Assembly (NCBI RefSeq): GCF_017573545.1 | Contig: NZ_JAGEOK010000048.1 | Coordinates: 1 to 61,498, forward strand | From: Actinomadura nitritigenes | Lineage (GTDB): Bacteria; Actinomycetota; Actinomycetes; Streptosporangiales; Streptosporangiaceae | Reading direction: 5' to 3' | Length of the DNA stretch: 61,498 bases | In this document: positions 22,847 to 31,690 of the stretch, piece after piece | Position numbering within the stretch: position 1 is the stretch's first letter | How the letters are laid out: each line of letters starts with the position of its first letter | Notes under the pieces: generated by a model | What the model was told of the DNA's origin: nothing | Databases searched by the model: none | What the model saw: only the letters and a program-made list of their open reading frames with translations | Translations under genes and position numbers: made by a program

Positions 22847-23755
22847 TCAGTCGCGGACGGGGGTGAAGTCGCGCGCCCCGATGAACGGCGGGCGCGGCGC
22901 CGGAGCGGAGAACGGCTCGACGCACGTGTTCTCGACGCTGTTGAACACGATGAACACGTTGGAGCGCGGGAACGGGGTGATGTTCCCGTTCGAGCCGTGC
23001 ATGCAGTTGCAGTCGAACATGGTGGCCGAGCCCGCGGGCCCGGTGAACAGCTCGATCCCGTGCTTGTCGGCGAGGATCGACAGGCTGTTCGGGTCGGGGG
23101 TGCCGATCTCCTGCCCGCGCAGCGACTCCTTGTAGTGGTCGGCCGGGGTCGCCCCGACACAGGCCACGAAGGTCTTGTGCGAACCGGGCATGATCATTAG
23201 CCCGCCATTGTGCACGAAATTCTCCGTGAGCGCGATGGAAATGCTCACCGCGCGCATCCTCGGCATGCCGTCCTCGGCGTGCCAGGTCTCGAAGTCGGAG
23301 TGCCAGTAGAAGTCCTTGCCGGTGAATCCCGGCTTGTAGTTCACCCGGCTCTGGTGCACGTACACGTCGGAGCCGAGGATCTGCCGGGCCCGGCCGACCA
23401 CGCGCGGGTCGCGGACGAGCTGCCCGAACACCTCGCTGATCTTGTGGACCTCGAAGATGGAGCGGACCTCGTCGGAGCCGCGCTCGGTGACCGTGCGCTC
23501 GTCGGCCAGGACCTGCGGGTCGGAGGCCAGCCGGCGCAGCTCGGCGCGGTAGTCCTCGACCTCCTCGGGCGCGAGCAGCTGCTCGACGGACAGGAAGCCG
23601 TCGCGGTCGAAGGAGTCGAGGGTGGCGGCGTCGACGGGGCCGTCGCCGGGGCCGCCGTAGACGACCGGGTCCTGCCGGTAGAGCAGTGCCGCCTCGGTGG
23701 CCTTGCGGGTGGGGTAGGCGTCGTCGATCGACGGATGGGACTCGATGATGCTCAT
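22847..23755 (-). CDS. ectD: Ectoine hydroxylase EctD
   Basis: 302-residue Fe(II)/2-oxoglutarate-dependent dioxygenase that converts ectoine to 5-hydroxyectoine. The EctD signature FYWHSDFETWHAEDGMPRMR is present. Iron ligands are His152, Asp154 and His253 (CMHGSNGNI). The length is typical. Its ATG overlaps the ectC stop (ATGA), which fixes the start at 23755 and couples it to ectC. Its presence means the strain can make hydroxyectoine, a protectant against heat and desiccation as well as salt. Confidence 0.97.
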   Translation of the reverse strand: MSIIESHPSIDDAYPTRKATEAALLYRQDPVVYGGPGDGPVDAATLDSFDRDGFLSVEQLLAPEEVEDYRAELRRLASDPQVLADERTVTERGSDEVRSIFEVHKISEVFGQLVRDPRVVGRARQILGSDVYVHQSRVNYKPGFTGKDFYWHSDFETWHAEDGMPRMRAVSISIALTENFVHNGGLMIMPGSHKTFVACVGATPADHYKESLRGQEIGTPDPNSLSILADKHGIELFTGPAGSATMFDCNCMHGSNGNITPFPRSNVFIVFNSVENTCVEPFSAPAPRPPFIGARDFTPVRD

Positions 23756-24147
23756 GCGTCCTCCTCGGTGAGCAGCGGATAGACCCCGTTCTCGTCGTGG
23801 ACCTCCCGACCGGTGCAGGGGGGATTGAAGACGCACACGGTCTTGACGTCCGTGTGGGCGCGAAGGGTGTGGTGCTCGTGCCCGTTGAGCAGGTACATCA
23901 CGCCCGGCTTGATGTCGTGCTTCTCGCCCGTCTCATCGTTGGTGAGCTCGCCCTCGCCATCGATGCAGTAGACGGCCTCGATGTGGTTCGCGTACCACAT
24001 CTTCGTCTCGGTGCCCGCGTACAGGATCGTCTCGTGCAGCGAGAACCCCACGCCCTCCTTGGCCAGCACGAAACGGCGGCTGCACCACGTCGGCGCCTGC
24101 ACGTCGCGTTCAGTGCCGATGATCTCGTCAAGGGAGCGAACGATCAT
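23752..24147 (-). CDS. ectC: L-ectoine synthase EctC
   Basis: 131-residue cupin enzyme that cyclises N-gamma-acetyl-diaminobutyrate to ectoine with loss of water. MIVRSLDEIIGTERDV at the start, HETILYAGTETKMWYANHIEAVYCIDGEGE in the cupin barrel and YLLNGHEHHTLRA near the end are family hallmarks. The length is normal. It lies 53 nt after ectB and overlaps ectD by 4 nt. Confidence 0.97.
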   Translation of the reverse strand: MIVRSLDEIIGTERDVQAPTWCSRRFVLAKEGVGFSLHETILYAGTETKMWYANHIEAVYCIDGEGELTNDETGEKHDIKPGVMYLLNGHEHHTLRAHTDVKTVCVFNPPCTGREVHDENGVYPLLTEEDA

Positions 24148-24200
24148 GAAAACCTCTTTTCCGGTGTGTTACGCGGCGGCGGTGCGGCCCGGTGGCCGGG

Positions 24201-25463
24201 TCAGACCGCCACCTCGGTGCGGACGGCGTCGACCGACTCGGCGATGATCTCCAGGCCGTGGGCCAGTTCGGTCTCGGTCGTGGTGAGCGGCGGCAGCAGC
24301 TTGACCACCTCGCCCTCGGGCCCGGACGTCTCCATCAGCAGCCCGCGGGAGAACGCCTCGGCGCACACCCGCGGCGCGATCTCCGCGTCCTTCATCACCA
24401 GGCCCCAGGCGAGGCCCCGGCCGCGGACGGTGTCGATCGCGCCGGCGTTCGCCAGGGCGATCTCCTCCAGCGCCGTCTGGACCTGCTGGCCCTTGGCGAG
24501 CGTCTGCTTCTCCAGGCCCTCGCCGGTCCAGTAGTCCTCCAGCGCGGCGATGGCGGTGACGAACGCGGGGTTGAAGCCGCGGAAGGTGCCGTTGTGCTCG
24601 CCGGGCTCCCACACGTCCAGCTCGCGCTTCATCAGGGTGATCGCGAACGGCAGCCCGTAGCCGCTGAGGGACTTGGACAGGCAGACGATGTCCGGGGTGA
24701 TCCCGGCTTCCTCGAAGCTGAAGAACGGGCCGGTGCGGCCGCAGCCCATCTGGACGTCGTCGACGATGAGCAGGATGTCCTGGCGGTGGCACAGGTCCTG
24801 GAGGCCGCGCAGCCACTCGGCGGTGGCGACGTTGATGCCGCCCTCGCCCTGCACCGTCTCGACGATCACGGCGGCGGGCTTGTCCAGGCCGCTGCCGCTG
24901 TCGTCGAGCATCGTCTCGAACAGCAGGAAGTCGGGCGTGCGGCCGTCGAGGTAGTTGTCGTACGGCATCGCGACGCCGTGCCCGAGCGGCACGCCGGCGC
25001 CGGTGCGCTTCATCGAGTTCCCGGTGACCGCGAGCGCGCCGAGCGTCATGCCGTGGAAGGCGTTGGTGAAGCTGACGACGGTCTCGCGGCCGGTGTACTT
25101 GCGGGCGAGTTTCAGCGCCGCCTCGACCGAGTTGTTGCCCGCGGGACCGGGGAACTGGACCTTGTAGTCGAGGCCGCGCGGCTCGAGCACGTACTCGTTG
25201 AATCGTTCCAGGAAGTCTCGCTTGGCGGTGGTGTACATGTCGAGGCTGTGCACAATGGCGTCGCCCGCGAGATAGTCCATCAGCCGGCGTTTCAGCTGAG
25301 GGTTGTTGTGTCCGTAGTTGAGGGTTCCCGCGCCGGCGAAGAAATCGAGGTAGCTGCGACCGTTCTCGTCGGTGATGTGGGAGCCCTGGGCGGTGCTGAA
25401 CACCGTGGGCCAGCCCCGGCAGTAGCCGCGGACTTCCGATTCCATACGGGCGAAGACGTCCAT
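24201..25463 (-). CDS. ectB: Diaminobutyrate-2-oxoglutarate transaminase EctB
   Basis: 420-residue class-III PLP aminotransferase that makes L-2,4-diaminobutyrate from aspartate semialdehyde and glutamate, the first committed step to ectoine. The PLP lysine is Lys264 (CLSKSLSGYGLP), the ring-contacting Asp is Asp235 (LLIVDD), and ETVQGEGGINVA and the N-terminal FFAGAGTLNYGHNNP are typical of EctB. ATG 25463 has GGAGG six nt upstream. A 130-nt gap with a hairpin separates it from ectA. Confidence 0.97.
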   Translation of the reverse strand: MDVFARMESEVRGYCRGWPTVFSTAQGSHITDENGRSYLDFFAGAGTLNYGHNNPQLKRRLMDYLAGDAIVHSLDMYTTAKRDFLERFNEYVLEPRGLDYKVQFPGPAGNNSVEAALKLARKYTGRETVVSFTNAFHGMTLGALAVTGNSMKRTGAGVPLGHGVAMPYDNYLDGRTPDFLLFETMLDDSGSGLDKPAAVIVETVQGEGGINVATAEWLRGLQDLCHRQDILLIVDDVQMGCGRTGPFFSFEEAGITPDIVCLSKSLSGYGLPFAITLMKRELDVWEPGEHNGTFRGFNPAFVTAIAALEDYWTGEGLEKQTLAKGQQVQTALEEIALANAGAIDTVRGRGLAWGLVMKDAEIAPRVCAEAFSRGLLMETSGPEGEVVKLLPPLTTTETELAHGLEIIAESVDAVRTEVAV

Positions 25464-25565
25464 GATCTGCCTCCGGCAGGTCGGGGGTGGGAGCGGTTCG
25501 GGCGAGATGCCGGTGCCGGACGGCACCGGGCGGATGCGTACGGGTCGGGAACGGACTCGGGGTCC

Positions 25566-25588
25566 GGCCGGCGGCGGTTCCGCCGGCC
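25566..25588. terminator. Hairpin just after ectA
   Basis: 9-bp GC stem (25566-25574 with 25580-25588), 5-nt loop, six nt downstream of the ectA stop. No T-run. It is likely a processing or partial termination site between ectA and ectB. Confidence 0.45.
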
Positions 25589-25593
25589 GCGGG

Positions 25594-26142
25594 TCAGGTC
25601 GCGGGGCCGAACGGGCCGATCCGGAAGAGCACCTCGGGTTCGTGTCCGCCGCCCGGGAAGTGCTCCGCTTCGAACAGCGGCTCGCGGGTCAGGTCGCAGC
25701 CGCGGGCCCGGGCGAACGAGGCGAACATCGCCTCCGACGCTGTGTTGTCCGGAGTCACCGTGGCCTCCATGAAGCGGTGGCCGCGGGCCGACAGCCGGTC
25801 GCCGAGGCGGTCCAGCATGCGGCGTGCCAATCCCTGCCCGCGATGGGCGTCGTCAACCGCCACCTGCCACACGAAGAACGTGTCGGGGCGGGACGGGCGC
25901 ACGTAGCCGGTGACGAAACCGCAGACGCCGCCGCCGTCGCGGGCCACCACGGAGGTGTCGGCGAAGTCGCGGCACCAGAGGGCGTAGCTGTACGGCGAAT
26001 TGACGTCCAGGACCTTGGAGTCCAGGGCGATCCGCCACAGTTCGGGGCCGTCGGTGAGGCTCGGCTCCTGGAGTTGCACGTCCTCGCTCGTCTCGTCCGG
26101 ATCGGGGCGTCGGGTCGGTGATTCCAGGGGTTGCGGTGCCAT
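25594..26142 (-). CDS. ectA: Diaminobutyrate acetyltransferase EctA
   Basis: 182-residue GNAT enzyme that acetylates diaminobutyrate with acetyl-CoA, the second step to ectoine. It has the EctA pattern LDVNSPYSYALWCRDFADTSVV, the acetyl-CoA loop VDDAHRGQGLARRML and TVTPDNTASEAMFASFARARG. It is the first gene of the series. No ribosome site precedes ATG 26142; a minus-strand TAAGTT lies eight nt upstream, which suggests a leaderless message. No ectR-type MarR regulator or dedicated aspartokinase gene is linked. Confidence 0.96.
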   Translation of the reverse strand: MAPQPLESPTRRPDPDETSEDVQLQEPSLTDGPELWRIALDSKVLDVNSPYSYALWCRDFADTSVVARDGGGVCGFVTGYVRPSRPDTFFVWQVAVDDAHRGQGLARRMLDRLGDRLSARGHRFMEATVTPDNTASEAMFASFARARGCDLTREPLFEAEHFPGGGHEPEVLFRIGPFGPAT

Positions 26143-26548
26143 GTCCAGGCAACTTACCGAATCTCGCCGAGTGATCGTTCCGTAATGTTATCGTCAGGAT
26201 GTTTAGCTCGGCGGCAAGCGGGTATGGCAGAACGCTTGTCAAATTCGGGGTAATTTCGGCCGACCGTTCTCGGGGCCGTGGCGCGCCATTCCCCGCGATA
26301 TGCAGGAGGTACTGGCGACTTCGCGGACGGGCGCGCGGAGCGCCTTCCTGAACGCAACCTTAATGTTCCGCGCGCGCGTGCCGCGCGTTTTTGTGTATCG
26401 GTTGTGTGAGGTAAGTCACTCTGATCCGATGACAACGGGAGGGGTGCGGTCGGCGTCACTGCGCATCGCGGGAGGTCGAGCCGCCGCGCGGGACCGTGGG
26501 GCGGATGTGGGCCAAGGCGTTGAGGCGGGCCCTGAGAGCCCCGGGTCC
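26143..26548. other. Upstream region of the ect series
   Basis: No credible gene. It is more AT-rich than its surroundings near 26150-26250, as expected for a regulated promoter. A minus-strand TTGACA is at 26237-26242, but no matching -10 sits at the usual distance. A plus-strand intrinsic terminator lies at 26373-26392. A 98-codon plus-strand frame from 26300 crosses that terminator and resembles no known protein. Confidence 0.4.
26373..26392 (+). terminator. Intrinsic terminator (hairpin + T5) with no upstream gene
   Basis: CGCGCG, TGC loop, CGCGCG, then TTTTT on the plus strand. It is the clearest hairpin-plus-T-run seen in the window. The upstream genes are on the other strand, so it would end a plus-strand transcript starting between about 26150 and 26370. 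Confidence 0.55.
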
Positions 26549-26597
26549 CTCACCTTCAAGGGGGTGACTCCCTTGCCGCCGGGTAAGACAAGGTGAG
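26549..26597. other. Nested stem-loop 3' of pip
   Basis: An outer 8-bp stem (CTCACCTT with AAGGTGAG, 26549-26556 and 26590-26597) encloses a CAAGGG/CCCTTG hairpin (26557-26575). A second hairpin, GGACCG/CGGTCC, follows within 30 nt. It may be the 3' end structure of the pip message or a structured RNA. No known riboswitch consensus was recognised. Confidence 0.35.
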
Positions 26598-26724
26598 TGG
26601 ACCGGTAAGGATGAGAGCGGTCCGGAGGCCATTTCGGACACGGCCGGGCCCCGCGCGGACGCGGGATCCCGGCCCCGTTCCGGTCATGCCGCGGACGCGG
26701 TTGAGGTGCGTCCGGTACGGCGGC

Positions 26725-27693
26725 TCAGCCGGACTGCGCGAAACGGTCGGTCGCTTCGACGAGCCGGTGCAGGATCCCCGGCTCGCTGTAGGCGTGCCCC
26801 GCGTCGTCCACGATGTGGAACTCCGCCTCCGGCCACGCGCGGTGCAGGTCCCATGCCGTCGCCGCGGGCGTGCACACGTCGTAGCGGCCCTGCACGATCA
26901 CGGCCGGGATGTGCCGGATCCGGTCCACATCCCGGATCAGCTGCTCGTCCTCGAAGAACCCCTCATTCATGAAGTAGTGGTTCTCGATCCGCGCGAACGC
27001 CACCGCGTAGTCCGGCTCCCCGAACCCCTCCGCGAGATCCGGGTCCGGGCGCAGCGTCAGCGTCGAGCCCTCCCACGTCGCCCACGCCTTCGCCGCCGCG
27101 ACCCGCACGTCCCGGTCGAGGGAGTCGAGGCGCTCGTGGAAGGCGGAGATCAGGTCCTCCCGCTCGTCCTCCGGGATCGGCTCGACGTACTTCTCCCACA
27201 GGTCGGGGAAGATGAGCGACGCGCCCTCCTGGTAGAACCAGTACAGCTCGAAGGGCCGCAGCGTGAAGATCCCGCGCAGCACCATCTCGGTCACCCGGTC
27301 CGGATGCGTCTGCGCGTACGCCAGCGCCAGCGCGCTGCCCCAGCTCCCGCCGAACACCAGCCACCGGTCGATGCCGAGGTGCTCGCGCAGCCGCTCCATG
27401 TCGGCGACGAGATGCCAGGTCGTGTTCGCCTCCAGGGAGACGGCCGGGTCCTTGGCGTGCGGCAGGCTCCGGCCGCAGTTGCGCTGGTCGAACAGCACGA
27501 TCCGGTACCGCTCGGGGTCGAACTGCCGGCGGTGCGCCGGGCTGCACCCGCCGCCCGGCCCGCCGTGCAGCATCACCGCCGGCTTCCCGTCCGGGTTCCC
27601 GCAGACCTCCCAGTGGATCCGGTTGCCGTCGCCGACGTCGAGCAGCCCGGAGTCGTAGGGCTCGATCGGCGGATACAGGGTGCGAAGCTCCAT
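26725..27693 (-). CDS. pip: Proline iminopeptidase
   Basis: 322-residue alpha/beta-hydrolase (peptidase S33) that removes N-terminal proline from peptides. Characteristic elements are MLHGGPGGGCSP (oxyanion region), FDQRNCGRSLPHA, the nucleophile elbow FGGSWGSALALAYAQTHP, VIVQGRYDVCTPAATAW with the acid residue, and DDAGHAYSEPG with the catalytic His. The length and motifs are standard. ATG 27693 begins the family-typical LYPPIEPYDSG; an in-frame ATG four codons upstream is an alternative. No signal peptide, so cytoplasmic. It is a single-gene unit. Confidence 0.95.
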   Translation of the reverse strand: MELRTLYPPIEPYDSGLLDVGDGNRIHWEVCGNPDGKPAVMLHGGPGGGCSPAHRRQFDPERYRIVLFDQRNCGRSLPHAKDPAVSLEANTTWHLVADMERLREHLGIDRWLVFGGSWGSALALAYAQTHPDRVTEMVLRGIFTLRPFELYWFYQEGASLIFPDLWEKYVEPIPEDEREDLISAFHERLDSLDRDVRVAAAKAWATWEGSTLTLRPDPDLAEGFGEPDYAVAFARIENHYFMNEGFFEDEQLIRDVDRIRHIPAVIVQGRYDVCTPAATAWDLHRAWPEAEFHIVDDAGHAYSEPGILHRLVEATDRFAQSG

Positions 27694-28096
27694 GCTGCGG
27701 ATCATCCCACCCGGCGGCCGGGTCCGCGCTTTCCCGCGCGGCGCGGTGTGACCCGTGGCACCGTTGGGGGTGCGGCAGGGGGCCCGCACCGGGTGTGACC
27801 AGGCGTGCGGTCCCCGTCCGCACCGAGAGCCGAGCACGAAACTAAACCCCAAACTGGGCAAACGTTCCGCTGGTCGGCACTAGAGTGCCTTCAGTGAGCG
27901 GATCGACGAGCCCAAGGGCGAGGAGTGACGCGAGCGCCATGTCCATGACAGCCCCCGCGGAACACGGCCCCCGGACGGAGCCGTCGGCGAGGAGACGTGA
28001 GCGAAGTGACGAGCCGAGAGGCGAGGAACGCAGCGACCCGAGGGGGCGTCCCGGCGCCCCGCTCGAACGTCTCCGGACCACGAGGCGAGGAGACCA
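27694..28096. other. Divergent promoter region between pip and the coiled-coil gene
   Basis: About 400 bp. GCGAGGAG and its variants recur several times between 27915 and 28095, ending in the ribosome site of the coiled-coil gene. A 71-codon plus-strand frame from 27885 is Arg/Ser-rich and probably not a gene. A possible TAGAGT -10 is near 27880. Confidence 0.4.
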
Positions 28097-29836
28097 GTGA
28101 GTGAGCTGAACGGATCGGGTGGTTCGCGCGGAGTCCCGGACGCGGGTTCTCCCTGGCCCGCGATGGGGCGTGACCCGGGCCGCGGGTCCGACGTGCCCGT
28201 GCCTGCCGCCCAGCAGCCGATCCAGATGGCCAAGCCCCAGCAGCCCGGCCAGGGCGCGGACGCCGGACGCCCCGAGGGCGAGCAGCCCGAGGCCCAGCCC
28301 TGGGACATCGTCGAGCGGCTGCGCCAGATGGCCGACCTCATCGGCGACGCGCTCGCCGCCGGAGAGCGCAAGGTCACCGAGGCGCAGAGCGAGACCGCCT
28401 CGCAGGTGGCGGCGATCCAGGCGGAGAAGGAGTCGGCGCAGCGCGACGCCGCGGCCGCCTGGGGCGAGGTGCAGCGCGCCCGGGGTCAGGCCGAGCAGGC
28501 CGACCGCCGCGCCGTCGACGCCGAGCGCCGCGTCACCGAGGCGCAGAACGAGACCGCCTCGCAGGTGGCGGCGATCCAGGCGGAGAAGGAGTCGGCGCAG
28601 CGCGACGCGGCCGCCGCCTGGGGCGAGGTGCAGCGCGCCCGGGGTCAGGCCGAGCAGGCCGACCGCCGCGCCGTCGAGGCCGAGCGCAAGGTGGCGGAGG
28701 CCGAGCGGCGCGCCGGCGAGGTGCAGAACGAGGCCGTCACCCAGATCGCCGCCCTGCAGCAGGAGAAGGAGGCCGCGCAGCGCGACGCCGCGGCCGCCTG
28801 GAACCAGGCGCAGCAGGGCCGGGCCCAGGCCGACCAGGCGCGCGGGCAGGCCGAGCAGGCCCGCGTGCAGGCCGACCAGGCGCGGGCGCAGGCCGAGCAG
28901 GCGCGTGCCCAGATGGAGCAGGCGCAGGGCCAGGCCGAGCAGGCGCGGGCGCAGGCCGAGCAGGCGGAGCGCCGCGTCGCCGAGGCCGAGGCCACCGTCC
29001 GGCAGGCCATCCAGCAGCGCGACGCGATGAGCGAGGCCCGCGACGACGCGCTGCGCGCCGTCGAGGACGCCGTCGGCGGCCGCCGCTCCGCCGAGGCCGA
29101 GCGCGACCGGGTCACCGAGCAGGCCACCGAGCTGTCGCGCGCCCTGGAGGCCGCGCACAGCGAGCTGTCGGCGCTGCGCTCCAAGGTGACCGACGCGGAG
29201 ATGACCGCGCAGAACCTGCAGCACGCCGTCGTCGCCGCCGGCAAGGAGGCCGACGAGACGCGCCGCCGCGCGCAGGAGTCCGAGCGCCGCGCCCAGGAGA
29301 ACGAGCGCCGGGCCCAGGAGGCGGAGCGGCGCGCTCAGGACGCCGAGCGCCGCGCGCAGGAGGCGATCACCCGCGCCGAGGCCGCCGAGGCCGAGCGCCA
29401 GCAGGCCCTCGACACCGCCGCGCAGTCGCTCGAGGCCGCCAAGAAGGCCGAGCGCGAGCGCGACGCCAGCGCCAAGGCCCGGGAGGCCGCCGACCGCACC
29501 CGGGAGGCCGCGGTGCAGTCGCAGGCGCGCGCCGAGTCGGAGCTGACCCTCGCCCGGGGCCGCGCCGACCAGGCCGGCCGGGAGCGCGACAAGGCGGTCG
29601 CGGGGATGCGGCAGATGGCCGCCGAGCGCGACGCGGTCGCCGAGAAGCTCGCCGAGCGCGACCAGTGGGTCGACCAGCTCGCCCAGGCCGTCACCGAGCA
29701 GCGGGCGCAGATCGCCGAGCTGTCCCAGGAGCGCGACGCCGCCCGGCAGGCCGCCGACCAGGCCCGATCCCTGATCGACGAGCTGACCCGCCAGCTGCGC
29801 ACGATCATGCCCACCGCGGCCACCCCGCGGCTCTGA
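28097..29836 (+). CDS. Large coiled-coil protein with duplicated segment
   Basis: 579-residue protein, almost entirely Ala/Glu/Gln/Arg heptads from about residue 70 to 570, with a Pro/Gly-rich N-terminal 65 residues. No membrane segment, ATPase or other domain is visible. Residues 93-145 and 146-198 are near-identical 53-residue copies, and a third diverged copy follows; later parts have 7-residue ERRAQEA and QAEQARA repeats. GTG 28097 follows AGGAG with proper spacing. Such proteins may act as cytoskeletal scaffolds (compare FilP/Scy in streptomycetes) but the sequence alone does not show homology beyond coiled coil. A strong terminator hairpin follows, before pyrG. Confidence 0.8.
   Translation: MSELNGSGGSRGVPDAGSPWPAMGRDPGRGSDVPVPAAQQPIQMAKPQQPGQGADAGRPEGEQPEAQPWDIVERLRQMADLIGDALAAGERKVTEAQSETASQVAAIQAEKESAQRDAAAAWGEVQRARGQAEQADRRAVDAERRVTEAQNETASQVAAIQAEKESAQRDAAAAWGEVQRARGQAEQADRRAVEAERKVAEAERRAGEVQNEAVTQIAALQQEKEAAQRDAAAAWNQAQQGRAQADQARGQAEQARVQADQARAQAEQARAQMEQAQGQAEQARAQAEQAERRVAEAEATVRQAIQQRDAMSEARDDALRAVEDAVGGRRSAEAERDRVTEQATELSRALEAAHSELSALRSKVTDAEMTAQNLQHAVVAAGKEADETRRRAQESERRAQENERRAQEAERRAQDAERRAQEAITRAEAAEAERQQALDTAAQSLEAAKKAERERDASAKAREAADRTREAAVQSQARAESELTLARGRADQAGRERDKAVAGMRQMAAERDAVAEKLAERDQWVDQLAQAVTEQRAQIAELSQERDAARQAADQARSLIDELTRQLRTIMPTAATPRL
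28373..28690 (+). repeat. Two tandem 159-bp copies inside the coiled-coil gene
   Basis: 28373-28531 and 28532-28690 encode the same 53-residue segment beginning VTEAQ with only about half a dozen base changes. The low divergence at the DNA level indicates a recent duplication. Confidence 0.85.
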
Positions 29837-29840
29837 GAAA

Positions 29841-29864
29841 CCCCCCGGCCCACGGGCCGGGGGG
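29841..29864 (+). terminator. 11-bp GC hairpin after the coiled-coil gene
   Basis: CCCCCCGGCCC pairs with GGGCCGGGGGG around a 2-nt loop, four nt after the stop codon. No T-run. Confidence 0.65.
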
Positions 29865-30016
29865 CGCGGGCCGCCCGCCCCACACCCTCTGACCAGCGGG
29901 AGCGGGGGACGCCCGGGATGGCGCACCCGTGCCCGGCTGTTATCCTGGTGGCCCGTGGACAGTGCGGTACCGAGCACGTCGGAACGCCGCCTCGCAACGA
30001 CCACGGGAGCGCCTTC

Positions 30017-31690
30017 TTGCCTTCGGCAGCCACTGGTAGATCACGTCCTACCAAGCACCTCTTCGTCACCGGCGGTGTCGCCTCCAGCCTCGGCAAGGGA
30101 CTGACGGCCTCCAGCCTGGGGCGGCTTCTCACCCTTCGCGGGCTGCGGGTCACCATGCAGAAGCTGGACCCCTACCTCAACGTCGACCCCGGCACCATGA
30201 ACCCGTTCCAGCACGGCGAGGTGTTCGTCACCGACGACGGCGCCGAGACCGACCTGGACATCGGCCACTACGAGCGGTTCCTGGACACCGAGCTGCACGG
30301 GTCCGCGAACGTCACCACCGGCCAGGTCTACTCCAACGTGATCGCCAAGGAGCGGCGCGGGGAGTACCTCGGCGACACCGTGCAGGTGATCCCGCACATC
30401 ACCAACGAGATCAAGGACCGCATCCGCGGGATGGCGGACGACACCGACGTCGACATCGTCATCACCGAGGTCGGCGGGACCGTCGGCGACATCGAGTCGC
30501 TGCCGTTCCTGGAGTCGGTGCGGCAGATCCGGCACGAGATCGGCCGCGACAACTGCTTCTTCCTGCACGTGTCGCTGCTGCCCTACATCGGCCCGTCCGG
30601 CGAGCTGAAGACCAAGCCGACGCAGCACTCGGTCGCCGCGCTGCGCTCCATCGGCATCCAGCCCGACGCGATCGTGTGCCGGTCGGACCGGCCGATCACC
30701 GACGGCCTCAAGCACAAGATCAGCCTGATGTGCGACGTGGACCGCGAGGCCGTGGTGTCCGCGGTCGACGCCGCGTCCATCTACGACATCCCGAAGGTGC
30801 TGCACGCCGAGGGCCTCGACGCCTACGTGGTGCGCCGGCTCGGGCTGCCGTTCCGGGACGTCGACTGGGGCGCCTGGGACCGGCTGCTGCGCCGCGTCCA
30901 CAAGCCCGCCCGCGAGGTCACGATCGCGCTGGTCGGCAAGTACATCGACCTGCCCGACGCCTACCTGTCGGTGACGGAGGCGCTGCGGCACGGCGGGTTC
31001 GGCAACGACGCCAAGGTGCACATCCGCTGGGTGAAGAGCGACGACTGCGCGACGCCCGAGGGCGCCAAGCGGGAGCTGGACGGCGTCGACGGCGTGCTGA
31101 TCCCCGGCGGGTTCGGCGTCCGCGGCATCGAGGGCAAGCTCGGCGCGATCCGGCACGCCCGCGAGAACCGCGTCCCGCTGCTCGGCATCTGCCTCGGCCT
31201 GCAGTGCATGGTGATCGAGGCGGCGCGGACGCTCGCCGGGCTCGCCGACGCCGGCAGCGCCGAGTTCGACGCGACCACGGCGCACCCGGTGGTCGCGACC
31301 ATGGCCGACCAGGTCGACGTGGTCGCCGGCGAGCGCGACATGGGCGGCACGATGCGGCTCGGCCTCTACCCGGCCGACCTCGCCGACGGGTCGGTGGTGC
31401 GGGAGCTGTACGGGGAGGCGAAGGTCTCCGAGCGGCACCGGCACCGCTACGAGGTCAACAACGCCTACCGCGACCGGCTGGAGGAGGCGGGCCTGCGGTT
31501 CTCCGGGCTGTCGCCGGACGGCCGGCTCGTCGAGTACGTGGAGCTGCCCCGCGAGGTCCACCCGTTCTTCGTCGGCACCCAGGCGCACCCGGAGTTCCGG
31601 TCCCGGCCGACCCGCCCGCACCCGCTGTTCACCGGGCTGGTCTCCGCGGCGATCGAGTACGCCGACGCGCGCGCCGCGGACGCGTCGTGA
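30017..31690 (+). CDS. pyrG: CTP synthase
   Basis: 557-residue enzyme converting UTP to CTP with ATP and glutamine. The synthase domain opens with FVTGGVASSLGKG (ATP/UTP site), and the class-I amidotransferase domain has LLGICLGLQCM with the nucleophile Cys and QAHPEF with the catalytic His. The TTG at 30017 was chosen: GGGAG is seven nt upstream and the length then matches the family, whereas the in-frame start at 29918 adds unconserved residues. A TATCCT at about 29941 could be its -10. The NUDIX gene overlaps its stop (GTGA). Confidence 0.97.
   Translation: MPSAATGRSRPTKHLFVTGGVASSLGKGLTASSLGRLLTLRGLRVTMQKLDPYLNVDPGTMNPFQHGEVFVTDDGAETDLDIGHYERFLDTELHGSANVTTGQVYSNVIAKERRGEYLGDTVQVIPHITNEIKDRIRGMADDTDVDIVITEVGGTVGDIESLPFLESVRQIRHEIGRDNCFFLHVSLLPYIGPSGELKTKPTQHSVAALRSIGIQPDAIVCRSDRPITDGLKHKISLMCDVDREAVVSAVDAASIYDIPKVLHAEGLDAYVVRRLGLPFRDVDWGAWDRLLRRVHKPAREVTIALVGKYIDLPDAYLSVTEALRHGGFGNDAKVHIRWVKSDDCATPEGAKRELDGVDGVLIPGGFGVRGIEGKLGAIRHARENRVPLLGICLGLQCMVIEAARTLAGLADAGSAEFDATTAHPVVATMADQVDVVAGERDMGGTMRLGLYPADLADGSVVRELYGEAKVSERHRHRYEVNNAYRDRLEEAGLRFSGLSPDGRLVEYVELPREVHPFFVGTQAHPEFRSRPTRPHPLFTGLVSAAIEYADARAADAS

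Noticed and set aside
26549..26597. A known riboswitch upstream of the ect genes
   Set aside because: It is over 400 bp from ectA, next to the pip 3' end, and fits none of the consensus motifs I could recall.
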